Shown: positions 1-11,290 of the stretch, one piece after another
Numbering within the stretch: position 1 is the first letter of the stretch
Layout: every line of letters begins with the position of its first letter
NCBI GenBank assembly: GCA_026419775.2
Contig: JAOPGA020001436.1
Coordinates: 1 to 60,029, forward strand
Direction: 5' to 3'
Source of the DNA: Acrasis kona
Taxonomy: Eukaryota; Heterolobosea; Eutetramitea; Acrasida; Acrasidae
Length of the DNA stretch: 60,029 nt
The notes under the pieces: model-generated
Database searches by the model: none
Told to the model about the DNA's origin: nothing
What the model saw: the letters and a program-made list of their open reading frames with translations, nothing else
Translations under genes and position numbers: made by a program

Positions 1-621
1 TTGTGAAAAATTATGTACTGTTAGGCAGGCCGCTAGCGAGGCTATCTGTTTGGACGTTGTGTTTAACTGGCTCCATTCAAAGCAAGAGCACTTCCAACCT
101 CTTCATACACACTCTAATAATGTTAACAAGAATACAAACAAGATGCGTACCTTGAATAAATACAAAACAACAGCCACCACAAGCAAGCACACTGGTGCCC
201 ATACTCCTGCGTAACTTGTACAAAGACCAATCACATATAAACATGATGATGTTATATCGTTTCCACATATTGCAGTCGCTGGTAATTCCGATAGCTTTTT
301 GTGATCTTGCTTCTTGGGTTTGATTGTGCCTTGGTCTGTGGATTCTTGCTCTTCTACAGATTTTCCGAATAAAGAGAGGATGGATTGAACAATTGTTTGG
401 TCCTGTGGAACTTTGCGAAATTCTTCATTATCAATGTCAGTAACTACAAATTCTTGGCCATCGTGAGCCATATCCCAGTTAATTAAAGCATCTACATCTT
501 CTGGAAGTTCATCGTTAACAGACATTCTCTTTGAATTCTCGGAAGCAAGCAACGCTGAGTTTTCGCTTGGAGAGTATAGTATTGTAGAACCTTCCACAGT
601 CAGGTCGTCATAACTACTCAT
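1..621 (-). pseudogene. APC-superfamily amino-acid permease, 5' part, frame broken
   Basis: This is the N-terminal part of an APC-type amino-acid transporter; the rest lies off the left edge. Exon 1 (151-621, 157 codons) has a long acidic cytosolic tail and then a first membrane region with AICGNDITSSCLYVIGL, typical of this permease group. A 37-bp intron (114-150) leads to exon 2, which starts SVYEEVGSALALNGAS and then meets a TAA at 63-65. The family motif continues in another frame as LNTTSK...SLAACLT, with a few codons missing between LNG and LNTTSK. There is no room for an intron at that point, so it is a small deletion with frameshift or an assembly error. Family membership is from recognised motifs; pseudogene status is inference. 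Confidence 0.55.
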
Positions 622-1090
622 TGAGTAAGTATCAGAGTCAACTTTGAACTGTTTTGATATAAATAATTTGATGTACGCCCGCCGGTCGGATTTTTTATTT
701 CTTCATGTTGATTGTGTTTTGAGAGGTTCTGATGTTTGTAACTGTCATATGAAACTCCTCTTCCAAGTCCGGTGGTTGGGATTGTAAGTGATGGTGTGTC
801 ACAACATTAACAGCGTGTACTACCATTCAACAAAAACCATTATTAACGAGTAGGACAATTACATGACAGAAAGAATGGAAGAATAAATCCGTGTACCTAG
901 CTAGACAATGTTGCAAATATCAAACTAAGAAGATTATGATAGAAATCGGATTTGTTTATTTGATCACAATTTTGTGAATGTCAACTCTGGTGTATAGTCG
1001 TGCCTCTGATACAACAACTTGTATCTTTAAAGTTGAGAATTAATATCATCTCCCATTGGTTGGCTTCAGCTTTAAACAAATTATAGCGTG
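622..1090. other. Intergenic, no gene seen
   Basis: AT-rich spacer of about 470 bases between the permease start and the 3' end of the coiled-coil gene. I found no open frame with coding character on either strand. Confidence 0.5.
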
Positions 1091-2580
1091 TTACTTTTTG
1101 TTCATATCTGCAACGATTAAATCTTTGATCTTATCAATGATTTTGTATTTCGATGAACAGTCTTGAGCATTCTTTAAAAACAAATCCACCAATACTCTAA
1201 CTGATGCTGTATCAGAATTGAACGATACAGCTTCGGTTGTGAGGTTTCTGATCCTCTCATATGAAGTTGAAAAATTATCAGTGTCAATTTGCCTCCGAAG
1301 TACTTTAGTGTACTGGTCCAAACTGATTTTGGTCAATTGACCAAGACTCGGATGGCATTTGTCATGTCTCTCAGGCCTGGTGAAACTTATATAGCAGGTC
1401 CTAACTAAGTTTACATCCAAGACCGTGCATAGTGACAACGAGGAACTAACATCTTTGTATTCGAACGTACCTAGAATTGTTGTTATACTTCTGTTACGTG
1501 AACTTGTACATACCTGTTTGAGGATTTAATTCGCGGAACGCCTCTTCGCATGCTTCCCAACATAATTTGAGGATTTCGGAGATGTTGATGAGGATGTCCT
1601 TTTCAACAACAGAGATGATTATGTTGTCCATCTTGTTTTTCACTGTGGCCAACTCAACTGATTGAGAATCACATTGGATTTCTAGTCCTCTGATAAGTTC
1701 ATCATGTACTTCACTAGAATTTTGAAGATCCAGAACTCTTTGCTGGAGCACTGCATTCTCCGAAACTAGGGCACTGATTTCCTTTTCAGAGTCCTTCCTT
1801 ACCGCTTGCAATTCCTTGCTCATGGTTTCAGAGTCTGTCCTTACCGCATGCAATTCCTCGCTCATGGCTTGCAGTTTGTTTTCGAGGGACTTGTGCCTGT
1901 CTTCGGCGAGAAGATTGGCTCTTTCTCTATCGTACTGCATGCCTTTTATTAAATCTAGAGCACTTTGCATGTTTTCGAGTGCTTGCTCTGCGAATAAAAC
2001 AAAGTTTTTGATGAGGGGCTGGTTGTTATTTCATGTAAACTTTATGTGACTTACTGGTTGACTTAAGATGAAACCGTACCAAACAAGATTGTAGTTGGTC
2101 CACCTATTAGGAACAACCATATCCTTTAAGTGCCCTATAACAACTAACTTAAGATTATAATTATCAGAAGGTCTTTCATCGAAATTGACCAATTCAGCAA
2201 CGTCAGACCCCAAAGAGGTTTCAGACTGATCAGACGCATAAAGTGCTTGAAGGCCTTCTATCGCAATGTTATAAGGTTCATATAACTTATTTGCGATTTC
2301 TCTATCGCTAAGTCCTTGCTTGGTGAGGTCTGTAAAATTATCCAAGTAAATGTTGATGACTTCGTAGAACTACGAATATATTAGTGGAACAATCTAAAAA
2401 AGTATGTACGTTAGAGTTTAGAATCAGACTTGGATTATTAAGTTCGCTCTCAATCATCCCACTGAGTTGAATTGAAACCAGCGTCGAATCTTGTTTGAAG
2501 ATTTCATTTATGCGCCCTATTCTATCCAATATTTGGGCCCTTCTGGATTTTTCTTTCTTGTTTATCTTACTTCCTTTCAT
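1091..2580 (-). CDS. Coiled-coil protein, four exons, unknown function
   Basis: A 456-residue protein pieced together from four exons: 2410-2580, 2055-2369, 1514-2018 and 1091-1470. The introns are 40, 36 and 43 bp, all GT-AG, and every junction keeps frame. The N-terminus is lysine/arginine rich (MKGSKINKKEKSRR). The middle (about residues 165-310) is a strong coiled coil with heptad-like QAMSEELHAVRTDSETMSKE repeats. No catalytic motif is visible and I do not recognise the family. The start was chosen as the first ATG in the most upstream exon with coding character. The exon structure is well supported; the function is unknown. Confidence 0.75.
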
Positions 2581-2894
2581 AGTTATAATAGCACAAGAGT
2601 TGTTCTAATAATTTTGTTGAATTGTAAAAGAACAATTTAATTTTCATAATTACTTCTTCAAAAGTGGAGAATTTCCCAAATGACTCATTTGTCACTTTGA
2701 AAAACTACGTCTGCACAGGAACAATAGTTCCAGTAACCAAGAAGGACGAAATTCGAGTAGAAAAGGCCAGGCATCAACATCTTACCTTGCATCACCAGAC
2801 TGGTATATGTTGGTACCGTTGCTAAACCTTGTTGTGGTAAGCAGCATTTCAAGTCTTTGAGACAATAAGATATAAAAGAAAATTTATTAGATTA
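2581..2894. other. Intergenic, no gene seen
   Basis: About 310 bases between the start of the coiled-coil gene and the 3' end of the adhesin-like gene. No coding frame is supported. It presumably holds the promoter of the coiled-coil gene. Confidence 0.5.
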
Positions 2895-3699
2895 TCATAT
2901 TAATAATACTTCACTGGAACCCAAGGAACCTTCTTTCGACGAGATGTCATCCATTACTTTGTTCTTCTTCTTTTTCAAAATAATACCTAGAATAATAATG
3001 AACAATAAAAAGAACAACAAAGCTCCAACCGACACACCAATAATCGAAGCTATGATAGCAATACTGCTGTTGCTCACATTTGGAGTAGAATAAGCAATGT
3101 CAGGAGAAAATGCATTACTGCCATCACTAGAAGACATACTCATTCTCATAATCTCAATTGTAGCCGATACATTGTTACTTTTTAAACTGCGTTCTGAATT
3201 ATCCAAACTACTAACTTCATAGTTACTCTGCGACACGACCATCGAAAACTTCTCATTGAGGAAAGAACTTAAAGAAAAGGCAGATTGTAGTGGCACATTA
3301 AAAGTACTCACAGGACCTCCATTAGCAGTGATAATGATTCTGGTCATAAGTACTTCCCCCATGTTAGTAATAATCATATTCACGTCATAAGTAGTCGACA
3401 AAGACAATGGATATGTTTTTTCTCCCGAGAATTCAAATGTTCCTTGTTTAACAGACAAGTGTAGGTACGAGGTCGTATCATAAACAGAGATCAATCTAAT
3501 AAATGAATTATCTGAACTCATTGAGAGCTCTGCTGGATTAACTCCATACGAACTACTAGTGATGCGGAAAGTACATTTCAATGACGTGAGTATTTAGCAG
3601 AAGATGCTAACACTCTTCTACTAGAGGTATCATACATTGGTGATGATGATACATTGAAAAACACTTGATCAACTGAGCTCATGATACTAACAGGTACAT

Positions 3700-6360
3700 C
3701 AATAGAGGGACTCGAGATACTAGGCTCCGAGGTAGTAGCCATAGTCGTTAACAATGGCGTTGATATCGGTGTTGATGTAGAAGTAGGAGTAATTGGTGAT
3801 GATGTAGGTGTAGGAGTTGGTGCAGAGGTAGTAAAAATAGAAGGGATAGAGGTGGGGGTTGGAGTAGGTACCACAATCACTTTGATATTCAAAGTAGTGC
3901 TACTATTGCTTGTTGTGCTTTGAATTACAAGCGCTGTATTAGTTCCAGTACATACAGAGTATCCTGAACTCGTGATTGTTAACACAGGCGTGTAACCTGG
4001 AGTCACATTAATAGTAGTAGATGCAGAAGTTGTTTTAGAACTAGTGTCGTAGCTACTTATAGTGGCAGTACTGCTTGTATTACTTGATGCTAATATATAT
4101 GCAGTTGTGATACCAGTAACGTTGTTGTACACAGTAAACACAAGGAGGCTTTCACCAGGAGATGCAACTGATATGGTAGATAGATTTCCAGTTGGAACTG
4201 CTGCTTCTACTAATGTTGTAGTCGTAGATTGTGAGATATTGGTATAGATACTGATGCAAGTGTTGCTGCTCCACTGCTACTAGAACTAGTAACAAGAACT
4301 GTTGTAGTTTTCGTTGTAGGATCATAAACTGGTACAACACTGCTTGTTTCTCCATTTATCACTGCAACAAGGGATATATTACTGTTTGGTAATATATTTA
4401 ATTGCGAAAGAATTGTAGAACCACTAGCACTACTATATGTAGATACCACAATATCAGTCTTGTTGGTAGATGTTGTAGGTACAATTTTAGCTATTGCACC
4501 TTGTATATTAGAACTTATAGTCGTGGTTATTTGTACTCCATTAACAATCGTTGACGACAATATAGTGGATGTATTTGACGTGCTATTAAAATAATACATT
4601 ACAGTAACACCATTCTGAGAGAATGCCACGATGTATTGTAACGAAGGGGTAGGCGTTGGAGTGTTACTCATTGTAAGAGTGGGTGTAGCGGTGGGAATAT
4701 GCACAACTGCAACATTCAAGCTAGTAGTACCATTGCTACTACTTACTGTATTAGGTATAGTAACTGCAGTATTAGTTCCAACAGTAACAGAGTATCCTGT
4801 ACTAGTTGTAGTCAGCACTGGAGTGAATCCAGGCGTTACATTAACAGTAGTAGAAACTGATGTTGTTTTGGAACTGGTATCAAAACTACTAATGGTAGCA
4901 GTACCACTGTTTGTATTCGAATTCATAACATAAGCAGTAGTTGTACCAGTCACGTTGTTGTAAACAGTAAACACTAAAAGATTACTACCAGGCGAAGAAA
5001 CTGAAACGACTGTTAAATTAGCAGTAGTTGTAGATGAATCAGTTAAAGTACTAGTTGTCGGTTGAGAAATACTTGGTACTGAAACAGAAGATAGTACAGT
5101 GGACCCATCACTACTTGTACTAGAAATTAAAACAGATGTAGTTTTTGTAATGGGATCATATACTGGAACGACATTACTAGTAGTACCATTAAGCACAGCA
5201 ACTAAAGAGATGTTACTATTCTGTACTATATTTAGCTGCGATAGAACTGCCGTCGTTCCTTCGCTACTAATTGTAGAAACAATAATATCAGTATTATTGG
5301 TAGTGGTTGTAGGAATAATTTGAGATATTATGCCCTGTAAACCAGATGTGATCACTGTTATTGTTTGTACTCCATTTACAACAGTTGAAGACAACACAGT
5401 TGATGTATTTGTAGTGGTATTATAATAATACATAACTGTAACACCACTCTGTGTAAAAGCAACAGTATTGTAGGGGAGTAGAAGTAGATATTGGAGTGGA
5501 TGTAGTAGGTATGAAAGTTTGTGTGTATGTTGGTATTAATGTGAGGGTAGTAACCGGTGTTAATGTAGGAGTGGGTGTGTTAGTAGAAGTTATCGGAGCA
5601 GTAGCAACATTGACTACCGCAATATTCAAGTTAACACTCGAGCTATTTGAGCTGACCGTACTTGGTATAACAACTGCGGTGCTTGAACCCAACGAAACAG
5701 AACAACCAGTGCTAGTGGTAGTCAACACTGGTGTGTAGCCGATTGTCACATTTATACTGGTAGCAACACTAGTTGTTTTTGTATCTGCATCAAAGCTACT
5801 AATGGTTGCAACGCTACTGTTAGAATTGGATTCCAAAACATAAGCAGTTGTTGTTCCAGTTACGTTATTATAGATGGTAAATAACATGATGTTACTTCCA
5901 GATGGAGCAACCGATACAACAGTTATATTTGCAGCACCAGAGTATGATGATGGATTAGAGATGCTTGGAACAGATACTGAACTTAACACTGTCGATCCAT
6001 CAATGTTCACTGTAGAAACAAGTAAAGATGTTGATTGTGTGATAGAATTATAGATGGGTACTACATTATTTGATACACCACTAATCAATGCAACAGTAGT
6101 TACGTTACTGTTGGATACGAGATTGAGTTGAGCGATAGTTGTAATTCCGTTATTGTATGTAGATATTACGACATCAGTATTGTTTGAATTGGTCGTAGGA
6201 ACAATTTGTCCGATAATGCCTTGTATATTAGACTGAATAATCGTGGTAGTTTGTACTCCATTGATTATTGATGTAGATAGTACTGTTGAAGTATTTGTTG
6301 TGTTATAAAAGTACATCACAGTAATTCCATTCTGAGAAAAGGCAACAGTATATGGCGTCA
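3700..6360 (-). repeat. Three tandem adhesin modules
   Basis: Modules near 5480-6360, 4640-5470 and 3830-4630 share the same order of landmarks: [13 protein letters not shown] or VNGVQT, IVPTT, ATISSFD and a GYTPVLT or GFTPVLT-like string. Each ends in a short TPTPT spacer. They look like internal duplications of one extracellular domain. I do not recognise the domain. Confidence 0.65.
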
Positions 6361-6369
6361 AAGTTGAAG

Positions 6370-7432
6370 TAGGCACTGGAGTATCTGTGTGTGTAGGTGA
6401 TGGAGGGGAGGTAAGTGTGGAAGTTGGAGGGGTTGTAGATGTAGGAGAAGGAGTAGGTGTGGGTGTTAAATTTGGTGTGTTGGTTGAAATTAGTGTAGAG
6501 GTAAATGTTGAAGTATGAGTGAGTGTATGAGTAGTTGACGTAGTGGGAGTTTGCGTCGGAGTAGGTGTGAGAGTTGATGTTGAAGTTGGTGTGGAGGTAA
6601 ATGTAGGTGTAGGCGTGGGAGTTGATGATACAGAACCAGGCTTACTTGCAAGAGGTGCTGCAGTCGGTGCTGAGGTTTGTGTGAAGGTAGGTGTTGATGT
6701 GGTCGTGTAAGCGACTGTTAATGTAGCAGAAGCCGACAAAGTTGGAGTGGGTGTATATGTAAATGCCGGTGTTGGAGTTGAGGTTTCGGTCGGAGTTAAT
6801 GTGGATGTGGAAGTAGACGTAGGTGTCTGAGTAGGAGTTGGGGCTGACGTAGGCGTTGGTAATGGGATAGGTGTGGAGGTAGATGTTTCAATTAGTGTGG
6901 GTGCAGGAGTTAGTGACTGTGTAAGGGTTGGAGTAGAAGTAGGTGTAAGTGTGGTGGTTGGTGTTGATGAAGGTGTCGATGTAGGTGTCAAAGTGGGTGT
7001 TGGTGCCGAAGTAGGCGTTACAGTAAGTGTTGGCGTTGGATTTGGTGTAGCCGTAGATGCCGAAATAGGGGTGGGCGTTGGTGTGGGGGTAGGTGTTGGT
7101 GACGGTGTGGGAGTTGGATTAGGTGTGAGAGTAGGTATTGGAGTGGGTGTCGGTGTTATAGTGAGTGTTGGTGTCGGTGTCGTGGTAGGTGTTGGAGTGG
7201 GCGTTGGTGACGATGTGGAAGTAGGTGTTATAGCGGGAGTTTGAGTCAATGTCGGGCTTGGTGTGGGAGTCGGAGCAGACGTGTCAGTGAGTGTTGGTGT
7301 TGGTGTCGTTGTAGGTGTTGGAGTGGATGTTGGTGTAGGAGTCGGAGTGAGGGTGGGGGTGGTTGTTGGTGTTAAAGTGAGTGTAGGTGTAAGCGTAGGT
7401 GTTGGTGTAGGTGTAGGTGAATTTTTGCAGTT
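6370..7432 (-). repeat. Thr/Pro/Ser-rich low-complexity stalk
   Basis: Roughly 350 residues of TPTPT/TSTPT-like sequence, coded by degenerate 6-nt units (GTAGGT/GTGGGT on the + strand). It is mucin-like and O-glycosylation-prone, and a typical rigid spacer of surface adhesins. The antisense strand stays open as VGVGV runs, which are artefacts of the repeat. Confidence 0.8.
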
Positions 7433-7433
7433 C

Positions 7434-7972
7434 ATTCCACTATATCCAGCGTTACAAATACAAACATTAGGGGCCATGCATGCACCCTTACCGCTACATG
7501 TAGTTGTAGAATTATATATCACACCATAACAGTCGTATGCCCCGCACTTTTGTCCATAAAATCCAGCTTTGCATGAACATTTATCGACATCCACGCATGT
7601 TCCATTTCCACTACATACAGCGGTGGAATTATACGCATTGCCATAACAGTTATAAACTTCGCACTGTTGACCATAAAACCCTTGTTTACAAATACACTTA
7701 TCGACATCAACACATGTTCCATTACCACTGCATACAGATGTAGAGTTATACAAGCTACCATAACAATTATAAGCATCACATCTTTGACCATAATATCCTG
7801 ATCTACAGGCGCAGTTATCAACATTAATACATGCCCCATTTCCACTACATACAGAGGTACTGTTAAAAATGCTACCATAACAACTATATGCTTCACATCT
7901 TTGACCATAAAACCCTTGTTTACAAACGCACTTATCGACATCAACACATGTTCCATTACCAGAACAAACTCG
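7434..7972 (-). repeat. Five tandem EGF-like units (~39 aa period)
   Basis: Units of about 117 nt repeat the pattern [21 protein letters not shown] followed by QRC, then YNCYG and NSTS. Each unit has EGF-like cysteine spacing with N-linked glycosylation sites in the linkers. The last unit ([19 protein letters not shown]) is the most divergent and joins the Thr-Pro stalk. Confidence 0.75.
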
Positions 7973-8709
7973 GTCTTTTTGCCCTTACCAGTAATCTTTA
8001 AATCAACTGGTTTAGATTTAGTTGTTGTAACAAACAGGACATCACCTCCTTTTGCGTCAATCTCCTCACCGGGACCGTGACTTATACATACACAAGGGTC
8101 ATCTGCTTTTTGTACAATTTGTATCAAACATTTGCGACCTGGAGCTACGTGATATGTTACAGAATTATCCAACTCTAATATAGATGCGAACATTGTTAGA
8201 TCTTGATGTATTTTTATGGATCTAGTTTCCTCCTCATTATCTATTGACGAAATTATTGTGCAGAGTTTATTCTTCTTGTCCGAATCAGCAAAGTTCATTG
8301 TTGCGTAAGAGGGTACGAGTTTCGATTGATTGGGTTCAACCCATATTTGTAAGAGATGTGTGTTTTTACTCTTTTGTCCATTGCGTTCGCTGTGTTTGAT
8401 ACCGGTCCCCGCGGATGTGAACTGCACATCTCCTTTTTTACAAACCTCCTTGTTCCCCATCGAATCCTCATGGTGGAGCTCACCGGAAACAATATAAGAA
8501 AATATTTCTAATTCAGAATGTGCGTGCATTGGAAAGCCTTTCCCAGCTTTAATTTTGTCTTCATTTATAACCTTAAGAGGTCCAAAACCGTTATAGTCGG
8601 GGTGGTAGTAGCTACTAAAAGAAAATGTGAACCATGAATCTAACCAAGCGTGACTATCATGACCTCTGTCAGCGGACTTCAACACTCGCACATTCCCTGA
8701 ACTTCGCAT
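7960..8709 (-). CDS. Pirin-family cupin (YhaK/YhhW-like), 3' end lost into adhesin
   Basis: A 250-codon pirin-like bicupin, close to the usual family length. The N-terminal cupin is clear: [37 protein letters not shown] and the metal-ligand pattern H-x-H...E...HSE in GIKHSER. The C-terminal half ([10 protein letters not shown]...KKTEFVL) also fits the family. Pirins bind Fe(II) and have been described as transcription cofactors or quercetinase-like enzymes; the substrate here is unknown. No stop follows FVL. The same frame runs on through the EGF repeats as meaningless sequence to 7519. The annotation therefore stops at the point where homology ends (about 7960), and the true stop codon seems to be missing. 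Confidence 0.75.
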
Positions 8710-8777
8710 CCTAATTGAGAACAGTTATTACAAGAGCAAGTCAATCAAGTGACATGAAATTACAATGTAACGAATGT

Positions 8778-8996
8778 TTATTCAATATTGGCATCCATAT
8801 GAGATTTCATGTCTCTCTCATCAACAACTGCGATAGTTGGCGCACCTTTACCATATATATATAAAGCTGGATCAACCCAAAAAATTATTCTAACGAAAAA
8901 ACATATCATGTTACCAATCAGCTTCAGAGTCTCAACGTTCTGCATTTCAATACAAACCAAGCCGATTTATTATGTTGATACCACAGAATTCAACAT
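8778..8996 (-). CDS. Small single-pass membrane protein, two exons
   Basis: A 58-residue protein from a 5-codon first exon (8982-8996, MLNSV) and a second exon 8778-8939, joined across a 42-bp GT-AG intron (8940-8981, phase 0). It has one hydrophobic segment around IGNMICFFVRIIFWV and a charged C-terminus ending MDANIE. The stop overlaps an AATAAA-like signal, as at many gene ends in this window. I do not recognise the family. Short organellar subunits look like this, but that is only a suggestion. Confidence 0.4.
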
Positions 8997-9077
8997 ATTT
9001 GGTTAGATTCTTATGAAGCTTCTGACGCTTGGAACCGTTCACAATTCAAGAGGCACGCAAGCAAAAATAAAACAAGG

Positions 9078-9843
9078 ATGGAGCGCAACGGTGAATATGA
9101 TTTAGAGGGGCTGTTAGAAAATGAACAGCTTCGCTTACACTTTCAGCGATTTATGGTCTCCACACACAATGAAGCACGTTGGTATAAGAACAAGGTACAA
9201 CTCAGCATTACACATTATAAATGAATATTTGACGATTGGCGCCATCCAAGAAATAAATATCAACGATAGATTAAGAAGTTCTGTAGTTAGGGATTTTAGC
9301 AACTCCTTAAACGGTATCCTGCTCAACAATTTGTTTGACGAGATTAAGCTTCTTGTCAGCATGGACATTAAGCAACACTGTCTGCCGGACCTTTTATAAA
9401 GATTACGTGCATGAAAATCGCAAGAGAAGGTATTTCAATAGAATGAGTGTTCGCGTCGGAACGCCGTGCTCTCCCCGCTTCTATAATTGTGAGCATCCCG
9501 AAGCAACCGATAGAGATTTCGACTTGCTACTGTCAAGACTCAAAGATGAAGATTCGTGGAAGTTCAATGAATCCCATCAATACCTTAACGATTCACTTCA
9601 AAATACAATTTATACCAGATGGAATCGAAAGATGTTTTTACGTTTCCCTTCCATCACGAAGAAATCTTCAACATTGTGAAATGCTCGGAGCATTCCACAT
9701 ATGTCGACGAACTACAAAGACTCAAGTCACACCACTTACTTTAATCACATTAAAGATGACACTTATTGCTCAGTAGAGACAATAACAGTCATGTCTTGCG
9801 ACTTTCCAATACGTGATGTTCAACATTATTTTGAATCTCTGTG
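9078..9843 (+). pseudogene. RGS-domain plus START-like protein remnant
   Basis: Reading across frames recovers an RGS box (LLENEQLRLHFQRFM, then YNSALHIINEYLTIGAIQEI, then LFDEIKLLVSMD). It is followed by a region reminiscent of RGS-START proteins (DEDSWKF, then VFTFPFHHEEIFNIVK, then DDTYCSVETITVMSCDFP). At least four frame changes are needed, near 9135, 9390, 9630 and 9740. Each is a 1-2 base indel, and none can be an intron of the size used elsewhere. RGS domains accelerate GTP hydrolysis by G-alpha and START domains bind lipids. This copy cannot make that protein as it stands. The RGS call is fairly firm; the START call is tentative. Confidence 0.6.
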
Positions 9844-9949
9844 AAGAATTCTTTTGTAATCTCAAAGATAATTGACCGCACTTCAACACATGTGCAAAAA
9901 ATTTAATGACAACATTACAACCCACTTTATTGACATGTACAAAACAGTT

Positions 9950-11290
9950 TTAGTATGGTTTAAATTGGTGTCTCTTCCTCGCAATTTTGAATAGACCATT
10001 AACTATTCTAAATGCTGGACGTTCAATAATTCTACGTCTATCAACATTAAAAATGAGGCGCTGTCTGAGTGATAAATCATCATGGTTCACACACCTCATA
10101 TTTATTGTGCCTTGATATTTATCATCAGATTTGGATCTAGGCTGTGCAAAGTATGTGGTTAAGAATGTACCTTCTCGATATACCAATGCTGCAATAACGG
10201 TCTCTGTATCATCATCCGTTGTTGAAAAATCAGAGTAAACTACATCTCGAGGGCGATAATATAACAGATTGCACTCATCTGGGCATCCTTCCCTTCCTAT
10301 TGAAAACACCCTCTTCCTCCTGTCGTTTCTGTATATAGTATCCTCGAAATCAACATCAAACGGCACATTACAGTCGTGTGGTAGAACAACAGGTCGGACT
10401 TTAGGTGTGTACTTATTGTTATTATTCTTGTCGTACAATGCATCTCTTATTTCATTTGCTAATTGAGATCCACCCTGCCTGGTTTCTAAATTTACTGGCT
10501 TCAGGGTGTTAATGTCCTTGCCGTTCCCTACTGTTGCTACTACAAAGTCATCATCTTTATAAACGATATGCTTTCTTAAGGCAACTGGAAGTCTCACATC
10601 CGCACAGTCTAAACAACCTCTTTCTTTCACAACACTATTAGGATTAGCGTCAAATATAACTTCGTTGATAACAAAAAAACTGGGATTGGCGACTAAATTA
10701 TAATAATTGTTGTAGACCATCCTAGCTGCGTTCTCAACATGAAGCCAGTAGTTTTGGTTTATGTAGGAACGTTGGGGAACTGAATTTATAACAGAAAAAG
10801 TAGATATTTTGTCCTGTAGCGTATTCATATCAGAGTTTGCAACCAAATGTCCTCTATCGAAGCCTGACGGATAAACACCGCCGCTTCTTTTCTGGATGAA
10901 CTGTATGGGTGGAGAAAACCATTGGGGTATACTTGGTCTCATGCCAGATTGTTCCAATCTTTCATTATATATGTGCATAGTTAAGACAGGCGAGTTCAAT
11001 GATTGGCTGTAGCAAGAAATGTATGGGCTTTTCCCATTGTCGATTGAAGGGGCCTCAAAAATTAATATGTCCGTTCCTGTGCATTCATTATTAATCTTGT
11101 CGATTACGTACTGTGGTGCATTTATGTTTCTTAATGTTTGTATTAAGGCTGTCAGGCTTATTATAAGAGAATCACCTACATCCACAAATTGATATTTCGT
11201 AACATTATCTCGAATATACCTTATCCTCGTTTGTACTGCTATGATCGGCACGAAAAGACAAGCTAATAAGGGTAAACAAAGCTTGTGCAT
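9950..11290 (-). CDS. Secreted DNA/RNA non-specific endonuclease (EndoG/NucA fold)
   Basis: A single-exon protein of 446 residues with an N-terminal signal peptide (MHKLCLPLLACLFVPIIAV). The beta-beta-alpha-metal nuclease signature is visible: FDRGHLVANSDM at about residues 145-156 supplies the catalytic His, and the downstream SYINQNYWLHVE supplies the metal-binding Asn. Family members cut DNA and RNA without sequence preference. With a signal peptide, this one probably digests nucleic acid in the phagosome or outside the cell. The C-terminal ~200 residues (Cys-containing, with a basic tail) are not part of the core fold and I do not recognise them. Its neighbours show no obvious functional link. 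Confidence 0.8.
   Translation of the reverse strand: MHKLCLPLLACLFVPIIAVQTRIRYIRDNVTKYQFVDVGDSLIISLTALIQTLRNINAPQYVIDKINNECTGTDILIFEAPSIDNGKSPYISCYSQSLNSPVLTMHIYNERLEQSGMRPSIPQWFSPPIQFIQKRSGGVYPSGFDRGHLVANSDMNTLQDKISTFSVINSVPQRSYINQNYWLHVENAARMVYNNYYNLVANPSFFVINEVIFDANPNSVVKERGCLDCADVRLPVALRKHIVYKDDDFVVATVGNGKDINTLKPVNLETRQGGSQLANEIRDALYDKNNNNKYTPKVRPVVLPHDCNVPFDVDFEDTIYRNDRRKRVFSIGREGCPDECNLLYYRPRDVVYSDFSTTDDDTETVIAALVYREGTFLTTYFAQPRSKSDDKYQGTINMRCVNHDDLSLRQRLIFNVDRRRIIERPAFRIVNGLFKIARKRHQFKPY

Larger units (their letters stand above)
2895..7972 (-). pseudogene. EGF / Thr-Pro stalk / repeat adhesin-like surface protein, frame-disrupted
   Basis: A large cell-surface-type protein read through several frames. 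From its 5' end it has five EGF-like units, a long Thr/Pro/Ser stalk, three homologous modules of about 280 residues (each opening with VAFSQNG or a similar string and rich in NxT/NxS glycosylation sites), a unique C-terminal domain, one transmembrane helix near the end and a KKKKNK cytosolic tail. It has no signal peptide, because its upstream end abuts a pirin gene. Three breaks are visible: near 5465 (two bases lost in a TACAC-like run), near 4230 (CA duplicated in CACAA) and near 3585. Each returns to a homologous frame at once and none fits an intron. The likely role was adhesion or recognition at the cell surface. I favour a decaying family member, but indel errors in repetitive DNA would look the same. 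Confidence 0.6.

Noticed and set aside
6873-7529. Long plus-strand frames of VGVGV-type protein
   Set aside because: They are the antisense of the Thr-Pro repeat and stay open only because of the repeat composition.
7519-7959. Continuation of the pirin frame through the EGF repeats
   Set aside because: It translates EGF units in the wrong frame; the repeats lack stops in that frame by chance, so the text is not protein-like.
7966-7990. A 20-bp GT-AG intron that would splice pirin to the EGF repeats in frame
   Set aside because: All supported introns here are 31 bp or longer, and it would delete the conserved end of the pirin domain.
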